A stretch of DNA of 32,252 nucleotides from an uncultured Saprospiraceae bacterium (GTDB taxonomy: Bacteria; Bacteroidota; Bacteroidia; Chitinophagales; Saprospiraceae). Both the position numbers and the translations under genes were made by a program. Positions 1 to 7,779 of the stretch are shown piece after piece. The first letter of the stretch is position 1, and every line of letters begins with the position of its first letter. The stretch spans positions 1 through 32,252 of the forward strand of contig CAKZUK010000211.1 in the NCBI GenBank assembly GCA_937921775.1, written 5' to 3'. The notes beneath the pieces were generated by a model. That model did no database searches. It saw nothing but the letters and a program-made list of their open reading frames with translations, and had not been told where the DNA came from.

Positions 1-507
1 CATTTTGACAAAGCGATTGCTATGGATAATTCGCTTGCACAGATAAATAAAGATGTTTTGACAGAGAAAGAAATGGATGGACCTAAAGCAGATATAAGTC
101 GCCCGACTATTGAATACACGGATGGCGTTAAACTTAACCAACTGGTTACCAAAAATGAAATGGGCGCTTTAGATGATCTTTTTACTGAAAAGGTAGATAT
201 CGACAAAAAGACTTATTTTAGAAAACTGGAATATCCTCAATCTAAAATACTCATTAATGACATGCCTTTTAATGAGACCTTTACGTTCTTTCATATTACC
301 AATCCAGGTTATAGTGGTATGACTAAACGTTCGATTGCTGTTGGAGCAAGTAATGAAGATGTAATTAAAGCCTATGGCCCGCCTCAAAGCACATTGGAGT
401 TGACAAATGCGCATTATATGCACTACAATAGACAACGACTGGTATTTGTGATTAATAATGGAAAGGTGATTAAATGGTGCTATTATCGAGATGAGAATTC
501 TTTATAG
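1..507 (+). CDS. C-terminal part of a TPR protein with BamE-like tail (5' truncated by window edge)
   Basis: The frame is open from base 1, so the gene begins upstream of the window; the ATG at 22 is internal. The first visible residues (FDKAIAMDNSLAQ) resemble the second helix of a tetratricopeptide repeat. The last ~60 residues (SIAVGASNEDVIKAYGPP, then HYMHYNRQRLVFVINNGKV) have the 'V G x S x x D V x x x Y G x P ... L x F ... G x V' layout of BamE/SmpA-like domains, which usually sit in envelope proteins. The stop is TAG at 505-507, followed by a strong hairpin. Seen: frame, motifs, terminator. Inferred: a TPR plus BamE-like envelope protein. The N-terminus, and so any signal peptide, is not visible. 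Confidence 0.75.
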   Translation, partial: HFDKAIAMDNSLAQINKDVLTEKEMDGPKADISRPTIEYTDGVKLNQLVTKNEMGALDDLFTEKVDIDKKTYFRKLEYPQSKILINDMPFNETFTFFHITNPGYSGMTKRSIAVGASNEDVIKAYGPPQSTLELTNAHYMHYNRQRLVFVINNGKVIKWCYYRDENSL

Positions 508-537
508 CCCAAATAAAAATTAGCTTAACCAACTTTT

Positions 538-571
538 GACAGGCTACATGTCCCAACTCATGTAGCCTGTC
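538..571 (+). terminator. Perfect 13-bp hairpin after the first gene
   Basis: Arms GACAGGCTACATG (538-550) and its exact reverse complement (559-571) enclose an 8-nt loop. It begins 30 nt after the stop codon of the upstream gene. The 3' side is AT-rich (AATTATTATT) but has no pure T run, so it may be a terminator or an mRNA 3'-end stabiliser. Confidence 0.7.
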
Positions 572-650
572 AATTATTATTGGTAAACAACTCTAAGAGT
601 ATTACAACGCTTATACACAAGTGTGAGCGAGCAATTAAAACGCTGGAAGA

Positions 651-1040
651 ATGAACTCTGATATCGAACGAAAGCGAACTAGCTATTTTATCTACATTAT
701 CCTAACCATATTTGTCGGTCTATTTTCAAGGACTAGTTATATCCCTGACTTGATTCTCCCCTATCTTGGTGATACACTCTATACGCTGATGTTCTTTTTT
801 ATCTTTGGTTTTTTATTCCCAAAAATGTCTAGCTTTAAAGTGGCTTTGATTAGTATTTTGACTTGCTATGCTATTGAGTTGAGCCAGCTATGCCAGGCAC
901 CTTGGTTTAATGAAATTCGGTCCTATCGCTTGGGTGGATTAATCTTTGGTTATGGATTTTTGTGGACTGATATTGTTAGTTATACGATTGGTGGGATTTT
1001 AGGTGTTTTGATTGAGAGATACTTAGAAGCTAGAAAGTAA
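651..1040 (+). CDS. DUF2809 family integral membrane protein
   Basis: 129-residue membrane protein with about four hydrophobic segments (roughly residues 12-32, 40-60, 63-81 and 105-123). It carries the DUF2809 signature: GLFSR near residue 23, a conserved YLGDTLYTLMFF segment, ELSQLCQAPWF in the third quarter, and GYGFLWTDIVSYTIGG at the end. Length matches the family. Function is unknown; some databases call it 'ribosomal maturation YjgA family', a label with no support in this sequence. It stands alone between a terminator hairpin and a miniature mobile element. The ATG at 651 is the first in-frame start and precedes a short charged N-terminus typical of the family. Confidence 0.85.
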   Translation: MNSDIERKRTSYFIYIILTIFVGLFSRTSYIPDLILPYLGDTLYTLMFFFIFGFLFPKMSSFKVALISILTCYAIELSQLCQAPWFNEIRSYRLGGLIFGYGFLWTDIVSYTIGGILGVLIERYLEARK

Positions 1041-1087
1041 GCTGGTTTAAATTTACGCTATTGAGTGTTCAATTACTTAGTAAATAT

Positions 1088-1197
1088 GGTTTTTTGACAA
1101 ATACCGTGGTAGAACCCAATGATAAAATAAAATCAAGGTTTCCTTTGGTCACTTTTGCTTTCATTTTAACATTGGCCACGGGATTTGTCAAAGAACG
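1088..1197. mobile_element. MITE-like element, 110 bp, with 22-bp terminal inverted repeats and 8-bp target duplication
   Basis: The ends 1088-1109 and 1176-1197 are inverted repeats matching at 19 of 22 positions, both holding the core TTTGACAAAT and ending internally in CCGTGG. The element is flanked by an identical 8-bp direct repeat GTAAATAT at 1080-1087 and 1198-1205, as expected for a target-site duplication. The 66-bp interior has no coding capacity, so it is non-autonomous. Ends starting GGTT(C/T)TTTGACA with an 8-bp duplication would suit an ISL3-like transposase, but that assignment is inference. A copy of the end sequence also occurs at 26364-26381. It lies 74 bp before the DinB-like gene and may affect its expression. 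Confidence 0.75.
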
Positions 1198-1270
1198 GTA
1201 AATATTAAAGCAAGTCAATTAATTTAAAGTCGGAATTGATTTAAAATTGAATACAAATAAAATCTACAAT

Positions 1271-1711
1271 ATGAATACAGCAATTAAAGATCTACAAAGT
1301 CAACTAAAAGAAGCAAAGGCCTATTATCTACAATGTCCTAGTGATGAATTACTTTACCGTAGAGCAGAGGGGAAATGGTCGAAAAAAGAAATACTTGGAC
1401 ATTTGATCGATTCTGCTATCCACAATTTACAACGATTTACAGAGATACAAGTCATGGAGAAACCATATATTTTGCGAAAGTATCTGCAAAACGAATTGGT
1501 TGTTGCCAATAACTATCAAGAAGCTGAACTTCAGGACTTGTTGAATGTTTGGCTCAGTCTCAACAAACGGATTGAGCATCTAATGCAGATGCAAACAGAA
1601 GAGACACTTGCTTATGAGATTGTGATTGTGGATGAAGCAAAATTTGATCTACGATTTTTAATGAGCGACTATGTGGAACATATGGCGCATCACTTAAAAG
1701 CAGTTCTTTAA
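1271..1711 (+). CDS. DinB-like (four-helix, metal-binding) family protein
   Basis: 146 residues, the usual size of the DinB/YfiT-like superfamily. Features are the N-terminal EGKWSKKEILGHLIDSA block and a C-terminal DYVEHMAHHLKAV block; the likely metal-binding histidines are H44, H137 and H141 (GHL plus HxxxH). Family members are thiol-dependent S-transferases or of unknown role; nothing here fixes the substrate. A TTG at 1247 extends the frame by 8 residues, but the ATG at 1271 gives a family-like N-terminus and is preferred. The stop codon is separated from the next ATG by one base, so the two genes are probably translationally coupled. The MITE-like element lies directly upstream. Confidence 0.8.
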   Translation: MNTAIKDLQSQLKEAKAYYLQCPSDELLYRRAEGKWSKKEILGHLIDSAIHNLQRFTEIQVMEKPYILRKYLQNELVVANNYQEAELQDLLNVWLSLNKRIEHLMQMQTEETLAYEIVIVDEAKFDLRFLMSDYVEHMAHHLKAVL

Positions 1712-1712
1712 A

Positions 1713-2693
1713 ATGAAATTGTTCAAAATGAAAAAAATATTACTGCTCTTATTCCTTGTCCTTAATCTTTCTGATTCCTTTGCACAAAAAACTGTTTTCG
1801 GATGGATTGTAGATGAATATGGAAGTCCTCTAGCTAATGTCACAATAAAACAAAGTGGTTCTAAAAATTATAATTTATCATCCACCGATGGCTCTTTCCA
1901 CGTCTTTCTAGAAGAACATTTGGGGCAAAATTTAATCTTTGGAAAATCAGCTTATAACAGCATCGAAATTGAACTCAAAGAAAATTCGGAAATTCCTTTG
2001 CGAGTGACCATGCCAAAAAGTATCAATAGCTATCGCCTCAACAGAAGTCCATCTCAATCCTTCATCAAAGCAAATAAACAATGGCATCTTGGCTTTTATT
2101 TCGACCTCATGTTTCCAGATTTCAAAGCTTTTGAAAACGAGTTGGGAAAAGAAAATATTGATTACCTAAATCGACAAGATTTCGCATTTGGAATAGAGCT
2201 TGGCTTTACAAAAAAACGTTTTTATCATGGCTACCATTTAGGACTTTCTTTTGGCACAAACACAGATAATGATTCGATTACCAAAGAAGTAAATAAGTCT
2301 GTTTTTGGTACTCAAATCGGATATAAAATCATTGATTCAAAAAGACTAAGCTTTATGCCAAATCTTGGAATCAAGTGGTATAAGTATCGCCTTTTCAATT
2401 ATGATGAAAACAGTAAAATTCCATTAAACCAGCATCTAGATCAACGTCGTGATCTAGACCTTCGGTTCAACCATATCGTCGGATATTTAGGTGGCAATCT
2501 TGCATTTAAACTCAAACCAAGAAACAAGGATGCCTATAACAATGCATATTGGAGCATCGGAATCTATGGTGGCTTCCTTTTTAAAATACATCCTCATCCC
2601 ATCATATACAACAAACGTAGCCGACTTACAAGTAATGAAAAGGTTAGCATTAAAAACTATAATTTCGGTATACACTTCACTGGAAATATTTAA
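1713..2693 (+). CDS. Secreted protein: carboxypeptidase-regulatory-like domain plus probable outer-membrane barrel
   Basis: Signal peptide (KKILLLLFLVLNLSDSFAQ), then a carboxypeptidase-D-regulatory-like beta-sandwich (about residues 25-100: GWIVDEYGSPLANVTIKQSG, then STDGSF), as found at the N-terminus of many Bacteroidota outer-membrane proteins. The remaining ~220 residues alternate aromatic and polar residues with many glycines and look like an outer-membrane beta-barrel (for example FGIELGFTKKRFYHGYHLGL). There is no plug domain or TonB box, and it is much shorter than SusC-type receptors. The start could be 1713 or the ATG at 1728; the latter gives a more usual MKK signal peptide. Coupled to the upstream DinB-like gene by a 1-nt gap. 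Function unknown. Confidence 0.65.
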   Translation: MKLFKMKKILLLLFLVLNLSDSFAQKTVFGWIVDEYGSPLANVTIKQSGSKNYNLSSTDGSFHVFLEEHLGQNLIFGKSAYNSIEIELKENSEIPLRVTMPKSINSYRLNRSPSQSFIKANKQWHLGFYFDLMFPDFKAFENELGKENIDYLNRQDFAFGIELGFTKKRFYHGYHLGLSFGTNTDNDSITKEVNKSVFGTQIGYKIIDSKRLSFMPNLGIKWYKYRLFNYDENSKIPLNQHLDQRRDLDLRFNHIVGYLGGNLAFKLKPRNKDAYNNAYWSIGIYGGFLFKIHPHPIIYNKRSRLTSNEKVSIKNYNFGIHFTGNI

Positions 2694-2703
2694 CCTAAAT
2701 AAC

Positions 2704-2728
2704 AACTGTATATAATTGAAATACAGTT
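2704..2728 (+). terminator. 8-bp hairpin after the DinB/barrel operon
   Basis: Perfect arms AACTGTAT (2704-2711) and ATACAGTT (2721-2728) with a 9-nt loop, 11 nt past the stop at 2693. No T run follows, so it is a weak terminator candidate. Confidence 0.4.
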
Positions 2729-2865
2729 ACTTACAAACCAAATGCTTCAGCACTAATTTCAATCAAAGCCTTATTTATTGCAAAAAACACATAATCTTAT
2801 TACCAATAGGTTTAAAATATTCCGTATCTTTTCACTCCCACAAATATTTACACAAAACATTAATT

Positions 2866-5280
2866 ATGAAACGATACTTTACACCTAAGTTAATCTTAGC
2901 CCTATTTATCACAGTTCCCTCTTTTTTATTGGCTCAACTCCCCGGTACTTGCACCGACAAAAATCGAATTGCCATAGCTGGCGACAGTTGGGCACAATAC
3001 ATGGCCGACGACAATACGCACAATAAAACATTGAGCATGTATGGCCATGGAGACAAGGCTGCCATTAGTGAAACTTTTGAAATTTCGGTTGGCTGTTCGG
3101 GAAGTCCTGGAGCAAACGATTACGCAGTTTCAGGTAGTGAAGCAAGAGAATGGGCAAACGAAACCGACTACAATTATTTGCAGAACCTGATTGATGCTTG
3201 CAATGCAAATCCTGACATTGATTATGTCCTTTTAAGCATTGGCGGAAATGATATTTTGGCAGCTCAATCTGGCGGTGGTTGGTACAAAAACATGGACCTA
3301 GACGTGCCCGGTTCTGAGCAAGCATTATTTGATGCAATTACTGATGACATGCTGTACATCATGGATGAAGTTTGGAATCGAGCTCGACCTGACATTAATT
3401 TTGTCATCAGCTCTTACGATTTTCCAAACTTCAATGTAGCTAGTGGTTTTCTTTGCGATCAATACGCTTGTCCAAAGCGAGAAGACCTAAGTCGAGATGA
3501 TAATACCAATGGAGTAATTGATGCTGACGAGTTGATTACCGACGCTGAAATAAACGCCATGATGAATTTGGTAGAGGGCATTCGCAAAGATATTGCTGAT
3601 GCAGACGCCAAGATTTTTTATGACAATGGTATGGGATTGATGCATTACTACTATGGCTTTGATGATGATACTTATCCTGCATTTCCACCGGCCTCTACTC
3701 CACACCCTGAAGGAGTCAGCCCCTGGGCAGCGGGCGGAGATATAGATATTCCTTCTGATCGTGAGAACTTTAGAAGTATCTATCTTTGCAATTTCATCGG
3801 TCCTTTCTCTGCTGACCCAATTCACCTTGACGAAGAAGGTTATGCCTTTAAAATCAAAAATCAATTCGATAATATTTTCTTTGAAAAATTTAGAGGTATT
3901 CCTGATGAAACGTTTTGGTCAGTAGGTGCTGAAGATGGCTACACGGATGTTTTGGAAGAAACAGCAAGCAGCAGTGGAATTCGAATTGGAGACAATGACA
4001 CTGGTTTCTTTGGCCTAGACAATGAGTACCGTGGTATTCTTTCTTTCAATACTGCCGCATTACCTGACAATGCTGAAGTCACTGGTGCAAGTTTATACAT
4101 CATTCGCTCTAGCGAAAATGACAATCCATTTCTACATAACGACCGTGAACCAGTACTTGACATAAAGAACGGCTACTTTGGTGATGATCCTGCTTTGGTC
4201 TGGACCGATGGAACTGCCACCGCTGATGCAGGAGATATTGGTTGTTTCCACGGCCTTGTTGAAGAAAATAAATACGCTGTTCGAGTTGACATAGATGAGG
4301 CTGCGCTAGTTCACTTCAACCTGACTGGAACTACTCAGATGAGAATGTATTTCGACTATGCAGATTGGTCACCAGAGTATGTCAACTTTTTTGATGGTGA
4401 CGGTGTAGAAGCCTTGTTGCCACCAGATGATGAGGCACGCCAGAATCCTACTATTTATCAAAATCGTGTAGTAAGAAGAACTTTTGAAGCCGATGGCAGC
4501 ATTCGTGAACTTGAGCTGGAACGAGGCGCTCCTGTGGTCAAGCGACCTGGTTATGTATATCAAGAAAAACTTAGCAGTGCTTATGAAGAAGAAGATGGAG
4601 ATGTCATCGCATCCTTTGTAGTTGTTGAAGCTATTGAGCATCCGGGATTGGCGAAGCATATGTCTGACACCTATGGTGCTCCTGCAAATGGTTATGCTCC
4701 ATTTTTAGATATTACGTTCACGGTGCCACTTCCTGTTGAACTAGCTGAATTTACTGCAAGACCAATTGACAAAACAGCTTTGCTCAATTGGACGACTTAC
4801 GCAGAAAGCAACATGAATGGTTATGAAATTGAGCATTCTATCGATGCAAAAAATTGGACTACTATTGGTTTTGAAAAATCAACTACTGAGCAGAATGATG
4901 CGAATCTCTATAGCTTTGTGCACGAACAACCTTCAATTGGTACCAACTACTATCGTCTTCAAATGCTAGACATGAATGGTACTAAAGAAATGTCTGAAAT
5001 TCGTCAGCTTGACTTTGGAAAAGAAAATGTGCTTACTTCTATTTATCCAAATCCATTCAAGGATCATTTGACTTTTGAAATGGATTTTGAATCAAATGGT
5101 TCTGCAACAATTCAACTTAGCGATGTACTTGGACGTGTTGTTTTAGAACAGACGATTGCTACTGCTGCTGGGCTTCGTGAATATCGTATTGATGGCTTAG
5201 ACAAGTTGAGTATTGGAACTTATATGGTTCGAGTGTTTGATGGATATGAGCTGGTATCTGCTAAGATTGTTAAGGAATAG
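2866..5280 (+). CDS. T9SS-exported SGNH/GDSL-type hydrolase with EF-hand-like insert
   Basis: 804 residues from the ATG at 2866, which opens a clean signal peptide ending LLAQ at residue 24. SGNH blocks: GDSWA with nucleophile S41; G90 in VSG; GGND at 126-129; D317-x-x-H320 in DPIHLDEEGY. An EF-hand-like calcium loop (D211, N213, N215, G216, I218, D219, E222) lies inside the hydrolase domain. Residues ~400-580 form a DNRLRE/CBM96-like beta-sandwich (GILSFNTAALPDNAEVTGAS). Then comes a fibronectin-like linker beginning LPVELAEF and a type A sorting domain (about 720-804, with YPNPF and ending SAKIVKE). It is therefore exported and cleaved or anchored at the cell surface by the type IX system. 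Family members are esterases or acetyl-sugar deacetylases; the substrate is unknown, and the sandwich domain hints at polysaccharide. Confidence 0.85.
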   Translation: MKRYFTPKLILALFITVPSFLLAQLPGTCTDKNRIAIAGDSWAQYMADDNTHNKTLSMYGHGDKAAISETFEISVGCSGSPGANDYAVSGSEAREWANETDYNYLQNLIDACNANPDIDYVLLSIGGNDILAAQSGGGWYKNMDLDVPGSEQALFDAITDDMLYIMDEVWNRARPDINFVISSYDFPNFNVASGFLCDQYACPKREDLSRDDNTNGVIDADELITDAEINAMMNLVEGIRKDIADADAKIFYDNGMGLMHYYYGFDDDTYPAFPPASTPHPEGVSPWAAGGDIDIPSDRENFRSIYLCNFIGPFSADPIHLDEEGYAFKIKNQFDNIFFEKFRGIPDETFWSVGAEDGYTDVLEETASSSGIRIGDNDTGFFGLDNEYRGILSFNTAALPDNAEVTGASLYIIRSSENDNPFLHNDREPVLDIKNGYFGDDPALVWTDGTATADAGDIGCFHGLVEENKYAVRVDIDEAALVHFNLTGTTQMRMYFDYADWSPEYVNFFDGDGVEALLPPDDEARQNPTIYQNRVVRRTFEADGSIRELELERGAPVVKRPGYVYQEKLSSAYEEEDGDVIASFVVVEAIEHPGLAKHMSDTYGAPANGYAPFLDITFTVPLPVELAEFTARPIDKTALLNWTTYAESNMNGYEIEHSIDAKNWTTIGFEKSTTEQNDANLYSFVHEQPSIGTNYYRLQMLDMNGTKEMSEIRQLDFGKENVLTSIYPNPFKDHLTFEMDFESNGSATIQLSDVLGRVVLEQTIATAAGLREYRIDGLDKLSIGTYMVRVFDGYELVSAKIVKE

Positions 5281-5304
5281 CGGCGGACTCACCAATTAGA
5301 ATTG

Positions 5305-5346
5305 GAATGGCCCACTTTCGCGAAGCTCCGCAAAAGTGGGCCATTC
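5305..5346. terminator. Bidirectional nested hairpin between convergent genes
   Basis: Perfect 14-bp arms GAATGGCCCACTTT (5305-5318) and complement (5333-5346). Inside, one mismatch is followed by GCG/CGC, leaving a 6-nt loop. It lies between the stop of the SGNH gene (5280) and the stop of the convergent helicase gene (5385), as a shared terminator would. The copies of ATTCTAATTC at 5343-5352 and 5361-5370 are short direct repeats beside it. Confidence 0.7.
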
Positions 5347-5384
5347 TAATTCACATTCACATTCTAATTCCTATTCTAACTCCT

Positions 5385-6527
5385 TCAGTATCCTTGCAAA
5401 TCAAATTCCTCACTTTCCACTAAATCTACATAGGTTCCCATCTTTTTTTGAATCACTTTGAAGTGGTGAATTTCTTCTCTTGTTACGAAGGAGATGGCCT
5501 TTCCGGGTGATGTTGCTCTACCCGTTCTTCCAATCCGATGGATATAATCTTTTGGTGATCTTGGTAATTCGTAGTTGATGACGTGCGGAAGGAATTCGAT
5601 GTCGATACCGCGAGACAATAGATCGGTAGCCACTAAAACTTGCAAGTCATTCTTTTTAAATCGATTTAGAGCAGTCTTTCTTGCTGATTGACTTTTCTTA
5701 CCGTGAATTGATTCTGCATCAATTCCATTTTTCCGTAATTTCTTAGCGACATTATCCGCTTTAAAGATTGAGGAAGTGAAGACCAGTACCTGTTGTAGAT
5801 TATCCTTTTTGATTAGATAACGAAGTAATGGACCTTTCCTTTCTTCCGTGACGAAAAAACCATTTTGTTGAATAAGCTCAGCTGACTTCGTTTCAGATTC
5901 TATCTTGACGACTTTAGGATCTTTTAGCAAAACAGCCGTTATCTCATTAAGGTCATCACTTAGCGTGGCGGAGAAAAGAAGGTTTTGACGCTGTTTGGGT
6001 AAGTGTTCAAATATACGATTCATTTCCTCCTTGAATCCTAGGTTCAGCATCTTATCTGCCTCATCTAAGATGAGTAGCTCTACTTCTGAAATTTGTAAGG
6101 CTTTGTGATCCATCAAGTCAAGCAATCGTCCTGGGGTAGCCACCAAAATGTGAACGCCTTGCATTCCAATCATTTGTGGGTTTATAGAGACACCTCCGTG
6201 AACAGTTAAGATTTTGATTCGACCGGGGAGTTCATTTTCAATTTCTTGAAATACCTCTCCTACCTGCATCGCAAGTTCACGTGTGGGTACAAGGATAAGT
6301 TGTTTGATCTTCCGATCAATTGCTCCGTTAAATTGCAATGCCCTTGCTAATGCTGGTAATGCGTAAGCTGCCGTTTTACCGGAACCAGTTTGTGCAATAC
6401 CGAGTATATCATTTCCTTTTAAGGCAAGCGGGATGGCTTCCCTTTGTATAGGAAAAGGTGTTTCATAGTTTAACTTAGCTAAAGCTTTATTAAAAATAGC
6501 TGGTAAACCGAGTTCGTTGAAAGGCAT
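5385..6527 (-). CDS. rhlE: DEAD-box ATP-dependent RNA helicase, RhlE type
   Basis: 380 residues with all helicase motifs in order: F3 with the Q motif (TPFPIQREAI), motif I AQTGSGKT (K51), Ia PTRELA, GG, Ib TPGR, II DEAD (155-158), III SAT (186-188), IV LVFTSS, V ATDLLSRGIDI, VI HRIGRTGR (330-337). It unwinds RNA duplexes in the cytosol, usually in ribosome assembly and mRNA turnover. The protein stops soon after the second RecA domain and lacks the long basic tail of many RhlE proteins, so it is a short-tailed form; the RhlE assignment rests on overall similarity. A TACCTTTG promoter element lies 27 nt before the start, inside the end of the GNAT gene. Confidence 0.93.
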   Translation of the reverse strand: MPFNELGLPAIFNKALAKLNYETPFPIQREAIPLALKGNDILGIAQTGSGKTAAYALPALARALQFNGAIDRKIKQLILVPTRELAMQVGEVFQEIENELPGRIKILTVHGGVSINPQMIGMQGVHILVATPGRLLDLMDHKALQISEVELLILDEADKMLNLGFKEEMNRIFEHLPKQRQNLLFSATLSDDLNEITAVLLKDPKVVKIESETKSAELIQQNGFFVTEERKGPLLRYLIKKDNLQQVLVFTSSIFKADNVAKKLRKNGIDAESIHGKKSQSARKTALNRFKKNDLQVLVATDLLSRGIDIEFLPHVINYELPRSPKDYIHRIGRTGRATSPGKAISFVTREEIHHFKVIQKKMGTYVDLVESEEFDLQGY

Positions 6528-6553
6528 AAATGGCGTAATTGACTGATGAGCTG

Positions 6554-6561
6554 CAAAGGTA
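6554..6561 (-). promoter_or_regulatory. Putative Bacteroidota -7 element for the helicase gene
   Basis: On the minus strand TACCTTTG matches the Bacteroidota consensus TAnnTTTG. It is 27 nt before the helicase ATG, leaving a leader of about 20 nt. No good -33 TTTG was found at the expected distance. It would let the helicase be transcribed apart from the GNAT gene. Confidence 0.45.
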
Positions 6562-6562
6562 T

Positions 6563-7003
6563 TTAAAAATTAGACATTTTCATCTGATATAAGTCATAGC
6601 CTTTAGCCCAGAAATCCTTTTCTACTTTTTCCAATTCGAAACCACACTTTTCGTAAAATCCGAAAGCCAATTGAGATGTTCTTACCTCTATTGTATGAAA
6701 TTTACCTTGTCCTTTAATGTGGTCAATTCGATGTAAAGTAAGTGCTTTACCAATGCCTTTCCCCTGCGCATTCGGATGAATCAAGTCCCAAGAGATTCTA
6801 GCAGTGTTTTCTTTTGGAAAATAATTGATTCCTCCTGCTCCCAGTATTTGTCCCTCCTCTTCTACTACAAAATAATCTTCGCGATGCTGCTCCAGATATT
6901 CTGCGAAGTCATCGAGTTCAGCTGGAGCAAAGTATTCTGGAATATGTTGTTTTAGCATTTGGAGAAGGCTGGCCTTATCTGCTGGTTTATAGGCTCTGAT
7001 CAT
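6563..7003 (-). CDS. GNAT family N-acetyltransferase
   Basis: 146 residues from the ATG at 7003 (MIRAYKPADKASLL), the usual GNAT start 'M I R x x x x x D'. Motif A, which binds acetyl-CoA pyrophosphate, is QGKGIGKA at 80-87, and motif B is FYEKCGF at 116-122. The substrate is not predictable. The frame extends 52 codons further upstream to 7159, but that stretch has no domain character and would contain the TACATTTG promoter element, so the shorter form is chosen. The stop lies 35 nt before the helicase start, so the two genes may share a transcript as well as having their own promoters. Confidence 0.87.
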   Translation of the reverse strand: MIRAYKPADKASLLQMLKQHIPEYFAPAELDDFAEYLEQHREDYFVVEEEGQILGAGGINYFPKENTARISWDLIHPNAQGKGIGKALTLHRIDHIKGQGKFHTIEVRTSQLAFGFYEKCGFELEKVEKDFWAKGYDLYQMKMSNF

Positions 7004-7045
7004 TCGTTTTATATTTTGGTAGATGTTTATTTTAATGTCTTCTCC

Positions 7046-7053
7046 AAATGTAC
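7046..7053 (-). promoter_or_regulatory. Putative -7 element for the GNAT gene
   Basis: Minus-strand TACATTTG fits TAnnTTTG and lies 42 nt before the chosen GNAT start codon at 7003. This supports the short start. No clear -33 element was seen. Confidence 0.4.
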
Positions 7054-7120
7054 AATTAGTTGGGGAGATTGGTTCCCAGGGTTTAGTTTGCTTTTTTATT
7101 CTTTTTGGCAGAACTAAATA

Positions 7121-7177
7121 GGTCGACCGAAAATTTATTTTGGCATTCGGAAAAGACAAGTGAATTGCTGGTCGACC
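7121..7177. repeat. Pair of GGTCGACC palindromes upstream of the GNAT gene
   Basis: Two identical 8-bp palindromes GGTCGACC at 7121-7128 and 7170-7177, 49 bp apart, in the 389-bp gene-free stretch 7004-7392. They lie about 120-170 bp before the GNAT start and could be a regulator's operator pair or chance. Nothing else recognisable is in this gap apart from the TACATTTG element and the leader of the gene at 7393. Confidence 0.35.
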
Positions 7178-7392
7178 TGTAAAGTCCCGAAACCTAGTCC
7201 AATACTAAGTTAAGGAATGCGGCCTAAATCATTCAAGACCAAAAGCAATTTAATAAAAAACAAGCAAAATACATCAATCCAAAAAAAGCATAAAACAAAG
7301 CTTTATCGAATAAAAACAACAGCCTGTAGGATAAATATCCGTTTCCATTTAAGTCTTACTATATTGTAGGTATCACCAATAAACAAATAATC

Positions 7393-7680
7393 ATGGGATT
7401 TAGTAACTCAGCACTAATAGCACTTAGAACTAACCAAAGCTTAAGAAGATCAAATCGAAGACTTTTCCTAGATAAGGAAAACGAATATTCTGCTGACTCC
7501 AACGATGATGCAGTAAATGAAATTTTTCGAGAAGCATTAGAAAAAGAAAATGAAATGTACATGCACAACAAACGCAAGTCATATAGACTCGATAGTCTTG
7601 TCAAAAGGATTTCGATAATCTTTATTTTAGCGATCCTTCTTTTTGGTGCTTATCAGTTGTCTGTTTTGTTTGCCAGCTAA
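7393..7680 (+). CDS. Small hypothetical protein with C-terminal membrane anchor
   Basis: 95 residues: a basic N-terminal stretch (ALRTNQSLRRSNRRLF), an acidic middle rich in D, E and N, a second basic stretch (HNKRKSYRLDSLVKR) and one hydrophobic helix at about 73-92 near the C-terminus. There is no signal peptide, so it would be a tail-anchored inner-membrane protein with a cytoplasmic charged domain. I do not recognise the family. It precedes the prc-like protease gene by 99 bp on the same strand and could be co-transcribed. Codon use and frame look genuine, and the antisense ORF across it is a shadow. Confidence 0.6.
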   Translation: MGFSNSALIALRTNQSLRRSNRRLFLDKENEYSADSNDDAVNEIFREALEKENEMYMHNKRKSYRLDSLVKRISIIFILAILLFGAYQLSVLFAS

Positions 7681-7779
7681 ATCGATGCTTTGTAAACATT
7701 TCATTTTCGATTAACATGTCATTAACAATGCATTTCATGCAAGTTCACTAAATTGTATCCACAATCAATTTAAAGCAAC

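Noticed and set aside
1247..1270. TTG start of the DinB-like gene
   Set aside because: Eight extra residues with no family match; ATG 1271 fits better.
2716..2865. N-terminal extension of the SGNH gene from TTG 2716
   Set aside because: The 50 extra residues precede a clean signal peptide beginning at ATG 2866; the TTG also falls inside a hairpin loop.
7004..7159. 52-residue N-terminal extension of the GNAT gene
   Set aside because: No domain features, and it would place the TACATTTG promoter element inside the coding region.
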